Counted from the first letter of the stretch, positions 23,853 through 32,490 are shown. The stretch is 64,000 bases of DNA from Phormidesmis sp963710175 (GCA_963710175.1 CAVPZC010000002.1:1364001-1428000), one strand, 5' to 3'. Numbers and translations: made by a program. The notes: generated by a model from the letters alone, not told the origin.

Positions 23853-24731
23853 ATGTGGCTCTTTTTTGCCTCCCTGACTGCTTTTTTTGAAGCCTGCAAA
23901 GATGCCACGGGCAAGCAAAGCCTCAAAAACCTGGACGAATATTCAGTGCTCTTTGGCTTTATGGCAGTGGGCGTCGTGCTGCTGCTGCCAGTGCTGCTAA
24001 TTTCCGGCATACCGCCGCTAGGCCCTAATTTTTGGGTCGCGCTGCTGATTGGCGGCAGCCTCAATATTTTGGCCTTCACGCTCTATGTCAGGGCGCTGAA
24101 GCTAGCAGATCTATCCCTAACGGTGCCGCTAGTAACGCTGACGCCGCTATTTTTGCTGGCAACTTCGCCGCTAATTGTGCAGGAATGGCCGACCTGGGCC
24201 GACGGGGCTGGGGTAGTTTTGCTAGTCATCGGCTCCTATGTGCTGAACTTGCGATCGCCTACCGCCCCCTCGACTGCAACCGCCCCATCTGCCAGCGTCT
24301 GGGCTCCCCTGCTGGCCATGATGCGCAACCCCGGCAGCCGCCTTATGCTCTGCGTTGCTTTTATCTGGAGCATCACCTCCAATTTTGACAAGATTGGCGT
24401 GGTGAATTCTTCACCGCTGTGCTGGGCCTTTGCCCTATTTACCGTGATTGCTGGTGGCATGGTGCCTTTTATCTGGCGACGCGGGCCGAGGCCGCTGCTG
24501 GCTCACTGGCGGTTGCTCGGCATTACCGGTGGATTTAATGCGATCGCCATCACCTTTCAAATGCTGGCCCTGACGATGGCTCCGGTCGCTCAGGTGATTG
24601 CCGTAAAACGGCTGAGCGCGCTGCTATCGGTGCTCTTTGGCCACTTCTTCTTTGGTGAAAAGGGGCTGCAAGAGCGGCTGATTGGGGCAGCTATTATGGT
24701 CACTGGCGTGGTAATTATGTCGCTGAGCTAA
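23853..24731 (+). CDS. EamA/DMT-family transporter
   Basis: 292 residues with ten predicted membrane helices in two EamA halves of five each; the second half begins near residue 150. The C-terminus GEKGLQERLIGAAIMVTGVV is typical of the drug/metabolite transporter superfamily. Substrate unknown. Probably co-transcribed with ubiA. Confidence 0.85.
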   Translation: MWLFFASLTAFFEACKDATGKQSLKNLDEYSVLFGFMAVGVVLLLPVLLISGIPPLGPNFWVALLIGGSLNILAFTLYVRALKLADLSLTVPLVTLTPLFLLATSPLIVQEWPTWADGAGVVLLVIGSYVLNLRSPTAPSTATAPSASVWAPLLAMMRNPGSRLMLCVAFIWSITSNFDKIGVVNSSPLCWAFALFTVIAGGMVPFIWRRGPRPLLAHWRLLGITGGFNAIAITFQMLALTMAPVAQVIAVKRLSALLSVLFGHFFFGEKGLQERLIGAAIMVTGVVIMSLS

Positions 24732-24928
24732 GGCAGCTTAACCACGCTTAACGATAAATTTTTGCCTAGCAGTGATCTAATTCTGGAATAGGCTATAAGA
24801 TATAGGAGAAGAAATCGATATCGGTTACAGGTTTGCTTTTCTGTTTCAAAGGGTTTCCCTTGATTTTTACAGGCTTCCGTCCGACATATCATTCTCAATA
24901 CCCTGTTTAATTTTTGGAGACTATTTGT

Positions 24929-25183
24929 ATGGGCGTTTATGTAGGGAATCTTTCCTATGACGTGACAGAGGCCGACCTCAACGGCGTCTTTGCCGAGTAC
25001 GGCACCGTCAAGCGCGTCACTTTGCCGACAGATCGTGAAACCGGTCGTGTACGCGGTTTTGCTTTTGTAGACCTCGACAGTGATGCTGAAGAACAAGCCG
25101 CCATCGATGCACTCGACGGCGCTGAGTGGATGGGCCGCGACCTGCGTGTCAACAAAGCCAAGCCTCGCGAAAGCCGTCGCTAA
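24929..25183 (+). CDS. rbp: RRM-type RNA-binding protein (copy 1)
   Basis: 84 residues forming one RNA-recognition motif: RNP2 VYVGNLSYDV and RNP1 RGFAFVDL, with a short basic tail (NKAKPRESRR). Glycine-poor cyanobacterial Rbp proteins are cold-induced RNA chaperones and mRNA-localisation factors. ATG 24929 is preceded by TTTTTGGAGACTATTTGT, also present before copy 2. Followed by a second, nearly identical gene. Confidence 0.93.
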   Translation: MGVYVGNLSYDVTEADLNGVFAEYGTVKRVTLPTDRETGRVRGFAFVDLDSDAEEQAAIDALDGAEWMGRDLRVNKAKPRESRR

Positions 25184-25234
25184 GCTTTCTCTACGATTTT
25201 GTGTTTAGTGAACTGCTGACTCATTAAAGATGTC

Positions 25235-25275
25235 TAAAGCTTCAGATTCGCCAGAGTCTGGGGCTTGTCATCTTT
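25235..25275 (+). terminator. Hairpin after first rbp gene
   Basis: GCTTCAGATTC pairs with GAGTCTGGGGC (with G-U pairs) around GCCA, followed by TTGTCATCTTT. A probable weak terminator separating the two rbp genes. Confidence 0.45.
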
Positions 25276-25415
25276 ACAGCGTCTAAAGCGCAGTATCGTC
25301 AGCAGTTTAAATTAACGGTTTAGAAGGGCAGCTTGCAAGGCTTTGCAGGCAATATTTTTTGCAGGCTCCTGTTCTAAACATCTTTAACCCTTTTCAATTT
25401 TTGGAGACTATTTGT

Positions 25416-25670
25416 ATGGGCGTTTATGTAGGGAATCTTTCCTATGACGTGACAGAAGCCGATCTCAATGGCGTTTTCGCCGAGTACGGTGCTGTTAAGC
25501 GCGTCACGCTCCCGACTGATCGCGAGACTGGCCGTGTACGCGGCTTTGCTTTTGTAGACCTTGATAGCGATGCTGAAGAGCAAGCCGCCATCGATGCGCT
25601 CGACGGCGCTGAGTGGATGGGCCGCGACCTGCGTGTCAACAAAGCTAAGCCTCGCGAAAACCGTCGCTAA
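25416..25670 (+). CDS. rbp: RRM-type RNA-binding protein (copy 2)
   Basis: 84 residues, differing from copy 1 in only two residues (T to A at position ~23, S to N near the end), although synonymous differences are numerous. Same RNP motifs and the same leader with GGAGACTATTTGT. The pattern indicates an older tandem duplication under protein-level constraint, or partial gene conversion. Confidence 0.93.
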   Translation: MGVYVGNLSYDVTEADLNGVFAEYGAVKRVTLPTDRETGRVRGFAFVDLDSDAEEQAAIDALDGAEWMGRDLRVNKAKPRENRR

Positions 25671-25710
25671 GGCCATCAAAGCGATAGATAGCTAAGCCAT
25701 TGGCTATAGT

Positions 25711-25750
25711 TTAGGCCCCGGACTTTCAACAAGTTCGGGGCTTGTTGTAT
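25711..25750 (+). terminator. Rho-independent terminator after second rbp gene
   Basis: GCCCCGGACTT pairs with AAGTTCGGGGC around TCAAC, followed by TTGTTGT. Lies 43 bp after the rbp stop. Confidence 0.75.
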
Positions 25751-25763
25751 TAAGCGGTTTTCT

Positions 25764-26396
25764 ATGGACGGCGCAGATCCAAAAGAGAAACATCCGATGG
25801 TAGGTTTTCCGCAGATCTGCTTCATTAAAAATACGGTGTCGAATCCTAATATTGTGATTGGCGACTACACCTATTATGACGATCTAGAAGATTCAGAAGA
25901 CTTTGAGCGAAATGTTCTTTATCACTTTCCGTTTATTGGCGATCGCCTGATCATCGGCAAGTTTTGCGCTCTGGCAACCGGCGTTAAGTTCATTATGAAT
26001 GGCGCAAATCATAAGTTTTCCGGGTTCTCGGCCTACCCTTTTAACATATTTGGCAACGGCTGGGAGAAAGTCACACCGCAAGCAGGAGAACTCCCCTATA
26101 AAGGCGATACGGTCATTGGCAACGACGTTTGGATTGGCTATGAAGCGACCATCATGCCAGGCGTACAGATAGGCGATGGCGCTGTTATTGCAGCAAAGTC
26201 GGTGGTCGTAGGAGATGTTCCGCCCTACACTCTCTTTGGCGGCAATCCCGCGAAATATATAAGACAGCGATTCGATGATGAAACAGTGCAGACACTTCTC
26301 GAAGTCTCCTGGTGGAACTGGGATATCGAAAAGATTACCCGTAACTTAGAGAAGATTGTAGCGGCGGATATTGACGCTCTGACGGCATGCGAGTAG
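25764..26396 (+). CDS. Hexapeptide-repeat O-acetyltransferase (Vat/CatB-like)
   Basis: 210 residues. The left-handed beta-helix is visible as hexapeptide runs (GNDVWIGYEATIMPGVQIGD, then AVIAAKSVVVGDVPPY), with the xenobiotic acetyltransferase hallmarks FIMNGANHKFSG (catalytic His), FGGNPAKYIR and SWWNWDIEKI. Relatives acetylate streptogramins or chloramphenicol, but chromosomal cyanobacterial members have unknown acceptors, so resistance should not be assumed. ATG 25764. Confidence 0.85.
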   Translation: MDGADPKEKHPMVGFPQICFIKNTVSNPNIVIGDYTYYDDLEDSEDFERNVLYHFPFIGDRLIIGKFCALATGVKFIMNGANHKFSGFSAYPFNIFGNGWEKVTPQAGELPYKGDTVIGNDVWIGYEATIMPGVQIGDGAVIAAKSVVVGDVPPYTLFGGNPAKYIRQRFDDETVQTLLEVSWWNWDIEKITRNLEKIVAADIDALTACE

Positions 26397-26400
26397 TCCC

Positions 26401-27045
26401 TTACGGACTCTCCGTCGCAGCGCTGCGCCCGCTGCCTTTGGCATCTCGCATCGACATCATTTGTTCTAGTCGGGGTAGCGCGCTCTGAGCCGTTTCGCGA
26501 ACGTAGCTATCGACGGTATCATCGTCAATCAGGTCGCGCAGAACCGCTACGGCGCGAGGATCGCCAATTGACCCCAGGGTGTTGGCAATAGTGAGGGCGA
26601 TCGCCACATTATCAGTTGTCTTTAGCACCTCTAGCAGCGTATCTACCGCCGGAGAGCCGACTTCGCCCAGAGACATTACCGAGGCAATTTGCACTACCGG
26701 ATACGGATCTGCCATAGCCTGGCGCAGCCCGTTAATACCTTCAATCGGGAAAGGCTCGTTAGGATGACTGACTGCAATCTGAGCCATCGCTTTAGCACAG
26801 CTGGCTCGCACCGTGTCGTTCTCGTGGTTGAGCATTTGCTCTACGACTACCGGCACCGTTTCCACCCCAATCACACCGAGCGTTTTAACCGCCGCGCGGC
26901 GATACACCACATCTTCTTCTGCTAGAGCGGCCATTAATTTGGGAATGGTGTTTTGATCGCGGGTGTCTACAATCTCCAGCATAGCCCGGCGGCGCATTTG
27001 TGGATTGGGATGCTTGAGCTGTTCAAAGAGAGAATCGGCGGGCAT
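26401..27045 (-). CDS. cpeZ: HEAT-repeat bilin lyase chaperone, CpeZ-like
   Basis: 214 residues from ATG 27045. About five HEAT (E/Z-type) repeats run through the protein: AMLEIVDTRDQNTIPKLM, RRAAVKTLGVIGVETVP, ASVMSLGEVGSPAVDTLL and so on. Length and sequence fit CpeZ, which assists CpeY in attaching phycoerythrobilin to PE alpha-Cys82 and acts as a chaperone for PE subunits. It lies directly downstream of cpeBA, beyond a terminator-like hairpin. Other HEAT lyase-like proteins are possible. Confidence 0.7.
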   Translation of the reverse strand: MPADSLFEQLKHPNPQMRRRAMLEIVDTRDQNTIPKLMAALAEEDVVYRRAAVKTLGVIGVETVPVVVEQMLNHENDTVRASCAKAMAQIAVSHPNEPFPIEGINGLRQAMADPYPVVQIASVMSLGEVGSPAVDTLLEVLKTTDNVAIALTIANTLGSIGDPRAVAVLRDLIDDDTVDSYVRETAQSALPRLEQMMSMRDAKGSGRSAATESP

Positions 27046-27094
27046 GGCTTTTACTTTTCTACTGTAGCGTTCAGTTACATAGGGCAAGTCGCAC

Positions 27095-27149
27095 GAAAAA
27101 AGACTCCTGGGAAACCCCAAATATAGGGTATCAGCAGGAGTCCTTTTTT
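27095..27149. terminator. Bidirectional terminator between cpeA and cpeZ
   Basis: AAAAAAGACTCCTG on the left pairs with CAGGAGTC followed by CTTTTTT on the right, enclosing ~25 nt with a secondary CCC/GGG pairing. Works in either direction. Partial termination would give abundant cpeBA mRNA and little cpeZ. Confidence 0.75.
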
Positions 27150-27199
27150 AGATTTTAGCTAGCAGCCTAGCTCAAACCCTATCAACTAAACCCAAGCGA

Positions 27200-27694
27200 T
27201 TAGGAAAGGGAGTTGATCACGTAGTCAATCAGGCCACGGAACTCAGTGAGAGCCTGAGGAGACATGTCGCGAGGAGCGCAAGCGCGATCGCGAGTGTACT
27301 GCATAGCCGTGACGTAAGGCGCTGTTGGCAGGTTCAAAGAACGATACACTTCACGTGCACCCGCAATGCCCCACTCATCTAGAGGACCGGTGCCGCCAAC
27401 TACCAAGCAGTAGTTTATCAGGCGCAGGTAGTGCTTAATGTCGCGCAGGCACTTGTCTTGCTTGCCCTGGTTGCCGCCTGCTTCACCGTCGTTCTTGAGG
27501 TAAGGGTACTTCTTGAACGCAGCGTCGTAAGCTTCTTGAGCAACTTTGTCGATGCCAGCGTTGAGCTTTTCAGCCGCTTCGAGGCGAGCAGCCGCGCGCT
27601 GCAAACCACCTTGAACAGCCTGCAAGTCGCCAGTAGCCGGAAAACGGCCAGCTGCATCAGCCGAAGCGATAGCAGCAGTTACAACTGATTTCAT
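27200..27694 (-). CDS. cpeA: C-phycoerythrin alpha subunit
   Basis: 164 residues, the canonical size. Globin-like phycobiliprotein with the two bilin-binding cysteines of C-PE alpha: Cys82 (KCLRDIKHYLRLINYCLVVG) and Cys139 (RDRACAPRD). It forms (alpha-beta)6 hexamers in phycobilisome rods that absorb green light. Downstream of cpeB with a 108-bp spacer. Confidence 0.97.
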   Translation of the reverse strand: MKSVVTAAIASADAAGRFPATGDLQAVQGGLQRAAARLEAAEKLNAGIDKVAQEAYDAAFKKYPYLKNDGEAGGNQGKQDKCLRDIKHYLRLINYCLVVGGTGPLDEWGIAGAREVYRSLNLPTAPYVTAMQYTRDRACAPRDMSPQALTEFRGLIDYVINSLS

Positions 27695-27802
27695 GATTTA
27701 ATTCTCCAAATGTTGTTTGATCGGTTAACGAAGTTAAAAAGTGATGTCAAATCTTAAACGTTCGCTCGGTAGGCAAAAAGTCTTAAAGACTTGCCGTCAG
27801 AA

Positions 27803-28357
27803 CTAGCTAAGAGCAGACACAACCCGATCAAAGTAGCCAGCAGCTTCGGAAGCTAGAGCGGAGCAGTCGCCGTCAATAGTTTCCATTTTGCGGTAGCGGT
27901 TGCCGCCAGCATCTTCAGAGTTGGTCTCATTGATGTGAGCCGTGCTGGAAGCCTTCATGATGTTAACTGCGCGAGCAGCAGAACCCGTCGGGACGCCCAG
28001 AGCAGCGTAAGTTTCTTTCAGACCGTTCAAGCAGCGGTCATCGAGGACAGAAGCGTCGCCTGCGAGCAAAGCGTAGGTGACATAGCGCAGAACGATTTCA
28101 CCGTCGCGGAGGCAAGCAGCCATGCGCCGAGTGGGGTAGCAGTTGCCGCCAGCTTGAATCAAGCCAGTGTTCTCGCAGATCATCCCAGAAACAGCGTCAG
28201 AAACGATGCAGCTAGCGTTAGAAGCGATCGCATTAACCGCGTCCAAGCGCTTATTGCCTTCAGCAACAAAGCTCTTTAGGGCTTCTAGTTCGTTGCCGCC
28301 AATAGTAGCGGTCTTGGTATCAGCCGTGACGACGGCTCTAGAGAAAGCGTCAAGCAT
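27803..28357 (-). CDS. cpeB: C-phycoerythrin beta subunit
   Basis: 184 residues from ATG 28357; one codon upstream is a TTG. All C-PE beta chromophore cysteines are present: Cys50 and Cys61 (doubly linked bilin, SNASCIVSDAVSGMICENTG), Cys82 (AACLRD) and Cys165 (DGDCSALASE). Asn72, normally methylated, is in GGNCYPTRRM. First gene of the cpeBA operon, whose promoter lies in the 450 bp upstream. Confidence 0.97.
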   Translation of the reverse strand: MLDAFSRAVVTADTKTATIGGNELEALKSFVAEGNKRLDAVNAIASNASCIVSDAVSGMICENTGLIQAGGNCYPTRRMAACLRDGEIVLRYVTYALLAGDASVLDDRCLNGLKETYAALGVPTGSAARAVNIMKASSTAHINETNSEDAGGNRYRKMETIDGDCSALASEAAGYFDRVVSALS

Positions 28358-28654
28358 CAAGCTCTCCTTATTCGTAATACAGCAGCTGACCTTTGCATCG
28401 GCCAGTAGAAATAGACTAAAAGATAGACCGCTGCGCAGTCCTCTTTATTAAAAACAAAGCAACAATCCGTTACATCGTTTGATTAGATCTACTCACAGCC
28501 CTTTTGTATAGGCATATGCAGCCCTATCATAAAAGTCGGCTGTCCGCTGAAAAACTGCAACATTTCTTAGTTTTTCGATTATCTGCCGTTCATAGCCACG
28601 CTGATCGAAAGCTCGGATCAAAACATTGAGTGATCATATCTATCACCCCAATCA

Positions 28655-28691
28655 AAAAAGCCGAACTAATCGTTGCGATTAGTTCGGCTTA
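28655..28691 (-). terminator. Strong terminator for nblA
   Basis: Perfect 15-bp stem (28659-28673 with 28677-28691, arms AAGCCGAACTAATCG / CGATTAGTTCGGCTT) with a 3-nt loop. In the minus-strand direction it is followed by a T6 run, so it terminates transcription coming from nblA. Confidence 0.9.
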
Positions 28692-28723
28692 ACAGTGTGA
28701 TGAATAAGGTGACTGACCTTGCG

Positions 28724-28763
28724 CATATTGCCTGAGCCAGGGGCTAGGTCTCGGCAATATGCT
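28724..28763. terminator. Second hairpin downstream of nblA
   Basis: Arms GCATATTGCC (28724-28733) and GGCAATATGC (28754-28763) pair perfectly around ~20 nt. No T-run; possibly an mRNA-stability or processing element of the nblA 3' UTR. Confidence 0.5.
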
Positions 28764-28809
28764 ATTTGAATCTACGTCTGGCAGGACATGTAAATGTCTC
28801 GGACGCAGG

Positions 28810-28995
28810 CTAAGCGCCCTTAAGCAGGTGCTTAACCAAATTGTCCTTGACCATCATCTGCCGCATAACTTCAACTACGTACTCTTGTGCCTGTTCCAAG
28901 CTGAGACCACTGACCTGGTCTTTGACGACCTGAAGCTTAAATTGCTGCTCCAAGCTGAGGCTCCCTGGCATCGAATCTTTACCTGATTTACTCAC
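28810..28995 (-). CDS. nblA: Phycobilisome degradation protein NblA
   Basis: 61 residues, the usual tiny size. LSLEQQFKLQVVKDQVSGLS followed by EQAQEYVVEVMRQMMVKDNL is the NblA helix-loop-helix signature. NblA binds phycobiliprotein rods and delivers them to the Clp (ClpC) protease during nitrogen or nutrient starvation. It sits next to cpeBA, with its own terminator and a long leader. Confidence 0.93.
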   Translation of the reverse strand: MSKSGKDSMPGSLSLEQQFKLQVVKDQVSGLSLEQAQEYVVEVMRQMMVKDNLVKHLLKGA

Positions 28996-29637
28996 GATGG
29001 TTGCTCCTCCAAAAGGTTAGACAGACCTGGCCCCGTCGGGCAGATCCTTTGAATCAGAACTCAGAACCCAGCGGGTTCTGAGGCTTAAAATTTCACTGTC
29101 CAGTCAGCCGCCCGTTGAACCAAAGGTTCATAAGGGTAAAACCAACTTTAATTACTGCAATTTTAAGCTTGGACGCATACTATTGTCAAATTGTAAATAA
29201 ATTCAGTAGCGCGTGTTACGTAAATTAACTTTTTAAGGTGAGCTGAGTCTAGTCGCAGCTTTGAATACCTCGCAAAGGCTCCAAATGCCGCTAGCAAACC
29301 AGCTATGTAAACATATGTTAGCGATCGCAACCAAAGCCGGGCTCATCCATGAGGGATACGACCGCTCAGGTAGCATCTGACCAAAGGACGAGTTCTGACA
29401 AAAGAGAGCTAACCGTTGGGAAGAACGATTTATCACTGCTATAAGTTTGTCTAATAGCTATTTGGTAGCTATAAAACATCTCAAGCCCTGTCAGATAACC
29501 GACCTCCGGTACTACAGCCCTGAGCGCTATAGTATTGAAAGCGACAGTGGTTGCTACAGGTTTGTCTTGAGAACCAGACGGCTCAGTTCCAGACAAACTC
29601 AACCCAAGACAGAATTAGCTCAAGGCAGATCAGCGCA
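28996..29637. other. Divergent regulatory region nblA / cpcS
   Basis: 642 bp with no convincing gene; small frames here lack family features. It contains the nblA leader hairpin (29060-29082) and AT-rich DNA around 29150-29240. Confidence 0.55.
29060..29082 (-). promoter_or_regulatory. Hairpin in nblA leader
   Basis: Perfect 10-bp stem (CTCAGAACCC with GGGTTCTGAG, loop AGC), ~65-87 nt upstream of the nblA ATG. Likely in the 5' UTR; it could be an attenuator or a stability element. Confidence 0.5.
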
Positions 29638-30240
29638 ATGAACGTAATGGAGTTTTTTCAGCAGAGCACTGGGCAATGGCAGTCTCAGCGCACCACTCAC
29701 CACCTACCGTTTCGGCGGGCAGAACTAGGCGGGTCCAATATACAGGTAGAGGCGCTGCCAGCCGACAATGAAAAAATAGCTGAAATTTGTCGGCTGCATG
29801 ACGTCGATCCGAGCCTAGCGGTGGGCGGCGCTTATGTAGAGTGGAACGGTGAGATGGCCTGGGACAAAGAAGGGGAAGACCACAAAGGGTCAACCGTTTT
29901 TGCCCTGGTTCCCGATGCGGACAATCCGCAGACGGGTAACCTGCTGCGAGAGCGCGGCTACGCCGAAATTGTGCCAGTCATTGGCCGTTACGAAATGGAC
30001 TCAGAGGGCGGGCTCATACTGACTACCGACTACGAAACGATGAGTTCGGTAGAGCGCTTTTGGTTTGCCAATCCCGACCTGCGGATTCGCACCAGCGTCG
30101 TTAAGCGCTTCGGTGGTCTAAGCACAGCGTCATTTTGCGCTGAGTCAAAAGTAGAAACAGTGCTTCAGCAGGAAAAGGACGATGTAGCCGCACGCGAGGC
30201 TTTTGCAGTGGGGTCACAGTATTCATCGTTTGGCTGGTAG
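29638..30240 (+). CDS. cpcS: S-type phycobiliprotein lyase, CpcS-like
   Basis: 200 residues from ATG 29638. Lipocalin-like lyase: EFFQQSTGQWQSQRTTHHL, DVDPSLAVGG and TDYETMSSVERFWFANPDLR are close to the CpcS-I type that attaches bilins to Cys82/84 of phycocyanin beta and allophycocyanin. Three more S-type paralogues occur in this cluster (33210, 41085, 42638). It is divergent from nblA and convergent with cpcT. Confidence 0.8.
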   Translation: MNVMEFFQQSTGQWQSQRTTHHLPFRRAELGGSNIQVEALPADNEKIAEICRLHDVDPSLAVGGAYVEWNGEMAWDKEGEDHKGSTVFALVPDADNPQTGNLLRERGYAEIVPVIGRYEMDSEGGLILTTDYETMSSVERFWFANPDLRIRTSVVKRFGGLSTASFCAESKVETVLQQEKDDVAAREAFAVGSQYSSFGW

Positions 30241-30279
30241 GCGTAGCAGCATCCAGCACCTGCGCAAACTTAACCCAAT

Positions 30280-30870
30280 CTACGTTTCGATTTCGTTGGC
30301 GAAGCGAGTTACTTTGTCAAATTCAAAAGGGCCAGCAACTGAGCCCCAGCGCAGTTCGTCGGTCTCGGGGTCACGGCCTCGGTCGTAGCTGGTCATGTGG
30401 TCTTCGGTGACGATGAATTCGTTATCGAGATAGGTGTTTTGACCGTTGCGGACGACAGCGCACTTTTTACCGGGCTCTACCTGGCCGCGAAAGCTGCTGC
30501 CGGTCCACTGCACATGGATATCGCAGCCGGGCATGATTTCTAAGTCAGCGGCAGTGAGGGTAAGGAGTTGGCTGCGATCGCGCGCCGCCCCATAAAATTT
30601 TTCCTCCTCTTTAACTTTGTAGTTCTCTAGCAGCACATCGTCTTCACGGGGTAAAAAGTGCAGCACCCGCACCCGATAGGGCAACTGGAGCTGATAGGAA
30701 TAGGCCTGCTCTAGGAAGAGGCTCACCCCCGCCTGAAACCCTTTCGGCAAAGGTCGCATACAAACCTGAATGTGCGCGAAAAAAGGCGGATTTTCGATGG
30801 CCTGGGCCTGATTGCTAAAGTCGGCGGCCATCCAGCGGGTCAGGGTGGCTACATCAGTCGAGTGGGTCAT
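30280..30870 (-). CDS. cpcT: T-type phycobiliprotein lyase, CpcT-like
   Basis: 196 residues. TLTRWMAADFSNQAQAIENP, FAHIQVCMRPLP and FLEQAYSYQLQLPYR are T-type lyase motifs. CpcT attaches phycocyanobilin to Cys153/155 of phycocyanin beta. It is distinct from the CpeT paralogue at 32491-33159. Last gene of the long minus-strand run that starts with cpeC, 82 bp after the linker gene. Confidence 0.8.
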   Translation of the reverse strand: MTHSTDVATLTRWMAADFSNQAQAIENPPFFAHIQVCMRPLPKGFQAGVSLFLEQAYSYQLQLPYRVRVLHFLPREDDVLLENYKVKEEEKFYGAARDRSQLLTLTAADLEIMPGCDIHVQWTGSSFRGQVEPGKKCAVVRNGQNTYLDNEFIVTEDHMTSYDRGRDPETDELRWGSVAGPFEFDKVTRFANEIET

Positions 30871-30952
30871 GAACGGGGGTGAGAAGTAGAGGTTGTCAAA
30901 ACAAAACTTTAAAGGATAGGCGACATCTCCGCCTATCCCGACGGGCCTATGG

Positions 30953-32032
30953 CTACGAGTAGCTGCGCTGCCGCCACTTATTCAGCCTGGATTCAGCAAT
31001 GGTAGAGAGCGATCGCGCTGACATCAGTTCGCCTCGAAGCTGCTCAATCCGCTTAGCTTGCTCGCGCACCTGCTGCTCTAGCGCTGTCCCCGAGTCGTCA
31101 ACGACTGGCTTAGCCGCATAGGGATCGACGGTTACCGCCGTCAGCCGCTGACCTTTGCGCAAGATCGCTGTGCCCAGAGTGGAGAGCGATCGCAAGCTGG
31201 CAAGCTCAGTCTGTAGCTGCTCGATTTGGTCGGTTTGCGATCGCGCCGTCACCGCCAGCTCCGAATCATCCATCCCCGCAAAGGGAGAAACTGCCTCAGG
31301 GTCAGGGCTGCTGACGGGCGCAGGTCGATTGAAGATAGAGCGCAGTAGCTCTTCGGTGGTTCGCGGTGCGCCACTGCTCAGGCGGCTAGTTGCCCCAGTT
31401 GGCGGCACGACTTGACTGGCCTGGTCCGAAAACAGCGCCCGGTCTAACCGCGCCGGGTTATTTGCCGTCACGTTTTTATCACTGCTAGAGGCACCCCGCA
31501 GCAGCGGGAAAATATGGGTGAACCCCACCAGTTTCGTCCCTGCACCCGTCTTGTAGCCCCGGTAGTAGGGCACAGTCTCAGCGCCAAAGGTCTGGTCGTA
31601 TTCATTGCTATCGAGGTAAGCATCTATCTCAGCCTCATAGCCGTCCTGATCCAAAATGGCGCTGTGCGCGGCTATCTCGGCGATACTTTCCGGCGCTCGG
31701 CCCAAAAGATGCTTAAAATTAAGCTCTATAAATCGATTGCGCGGCCCATTTTCAAAAAATCGGGTGCGATACAAGTCAGAGTAGGCAATCTGCCGAATGA
31801 ATTCAACCACGCTGAAGTCCCCTCGCCGAAACTGTGACTCAGGAATCTGCTGTCGTTCACTCTCCATCACGTAGGCGTTGCCTAATACCTGCCGGTAAAT
31901 GGCTCGAATCACCGTATCTACTTCATCCCTGGAAGTGGTCTGCCAGTGGCGAACCGGGGCGATTTCATTAAAAGCAGTCACCCCCAATTTTGTATCGGGG
32001 TTCACTACAGGATTGATAAAGGTGCTTGTCAT
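30953..32032 (-). CDS. Phycobilisome linker with a duplicated coiled-coil tail, lacking a CpcD domain
   Basis: 359 residues from ATG 32032. Residues ~25-175 are a standard phycobilisome linker domain (YRQVLGNAYVMESERQQIPE, FIELNFKHLLGRAPES). Instead of the C-terminal CpcD module of CpeC/D/E, it has a Pro/Ser-rich linker and two copies of a helical repeat (residues ~264-290 and ~323-350: QIEQLQTELASLRSLST and RIEQLRGELMSARSLST), each in a short coiled coil, ending NKWRQRSYS. The tail may anchor the linker to the core, a membrane or another protein. Not CpcG-like at the N-terminus. It lies between cpeR and cpcT. Confidence 0.8.
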   Translation of the reverse strand: MTSTFINPVVNPDTKLGVTAFNEIAPVRHWQTTSRDEVDTVIRAIYRQVLGNAYVMESERQQIPESQFRRGDFSVVEFIRQIAYSDLYRTRFFENGPRNRFIELNFKHLLGRAPESIAEIAAHSAILDQDGYEAEIDAYLDSNEYDQTFGAETVPYYRGYKTGAGTKLVGFTHIFPLLRGASSSDKNVTANNPARLDRALFSDQASQVVPPTGATSRLSSGAPRTTEELLRSIFNRPAPVSSPDPEAVSPFAGMDDSELAVTARSQTDQIEQLQTELASLRSLSTLGTAILRKGQRLTAVTVDPYAAKPVVDDSGTALEQQVREQAKRIEQLRGELMSARSLSTIAESRLNKWRQRSYS

Positions 32033-32122
32033 TACAAAAAGCCTTGGCACTTATACAACCCCATAGTAAGAAGATTGATCCCCGCTAAATCTTAGGAATT
32101 GTGAAGCTCGCTACCAAAGCCG

Positions 32123-32479
32123 CTATTCGCGCTCGTCAAATCGGGTGCGAAAGCTGCCGTACTTAATCCAGTATTGATTGAGCGCATGGTGAGGGGTGTG
32201 CAGGCTAGCTCTGGCCCGGTAGAGAACCACGCGGCGATGGTTGCCAATCCAAATTTTCTTGATTGGATCGACCGAAATAAGCGTGCCCCCCAAGGCGCTC
32301 ACGCAGTCTTGGAACTTATCAACCGTAGAATATTCAACCGTTTCAAAGATGAAAAAGTTGCCCGAGCAGATCAGATGACGGCTACGAATCCAGGCCTGCA
32401 TTTTCTTTTTGGCGGGAGGTGGCAGCATGTCAGAACAGTCACGGGATACGACCGGATTGTCAGGTGAGGAATGGGTCAT
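32123..32479 (-). CDS. cpeR: Phycoerythrin operon activator CpeR
   Basis: 118 residues. The core LICSGNFFIFETVEYSTVDK, VSALGGTLISVDPIKKIW and YRARASLHTPHHALN matches what I recall of CpeR, a small activator (PP2C-related fold reported) required for cpeBA and pebAB expression in Fremyella. Its position as last gene after cpeS and cpeT reproduces the cpeCDESTR order. It follows cpeT by 11 bp. Confidence 0.75.
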   Translation of the reverse strand: MTHSSPDNPVVSRDCSDMLPPPAKKKMQAWIRSRHLICSGNFFIFETVEYSTVDKFQDCVSALGGTLISVDPIKKIWIGNHRRVVLYRARASLHTPHHALNQYWIKYGSFRTRFDERE

Positions 32480-32490
32480 TGCAGTGCGCT

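Larger units (their letters stand above)
28358..28809. other. cpeB promoter region and nblA 3' end
   Basis: 452 bp between cpeB and nblA, both on the minus strand. It holds the nblA terminator and a second hairpin, then ~270 bp of AT-rich DNA that should carry the cpeBA promoter. No known operator motif was recognised. Confidence 0.6.
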
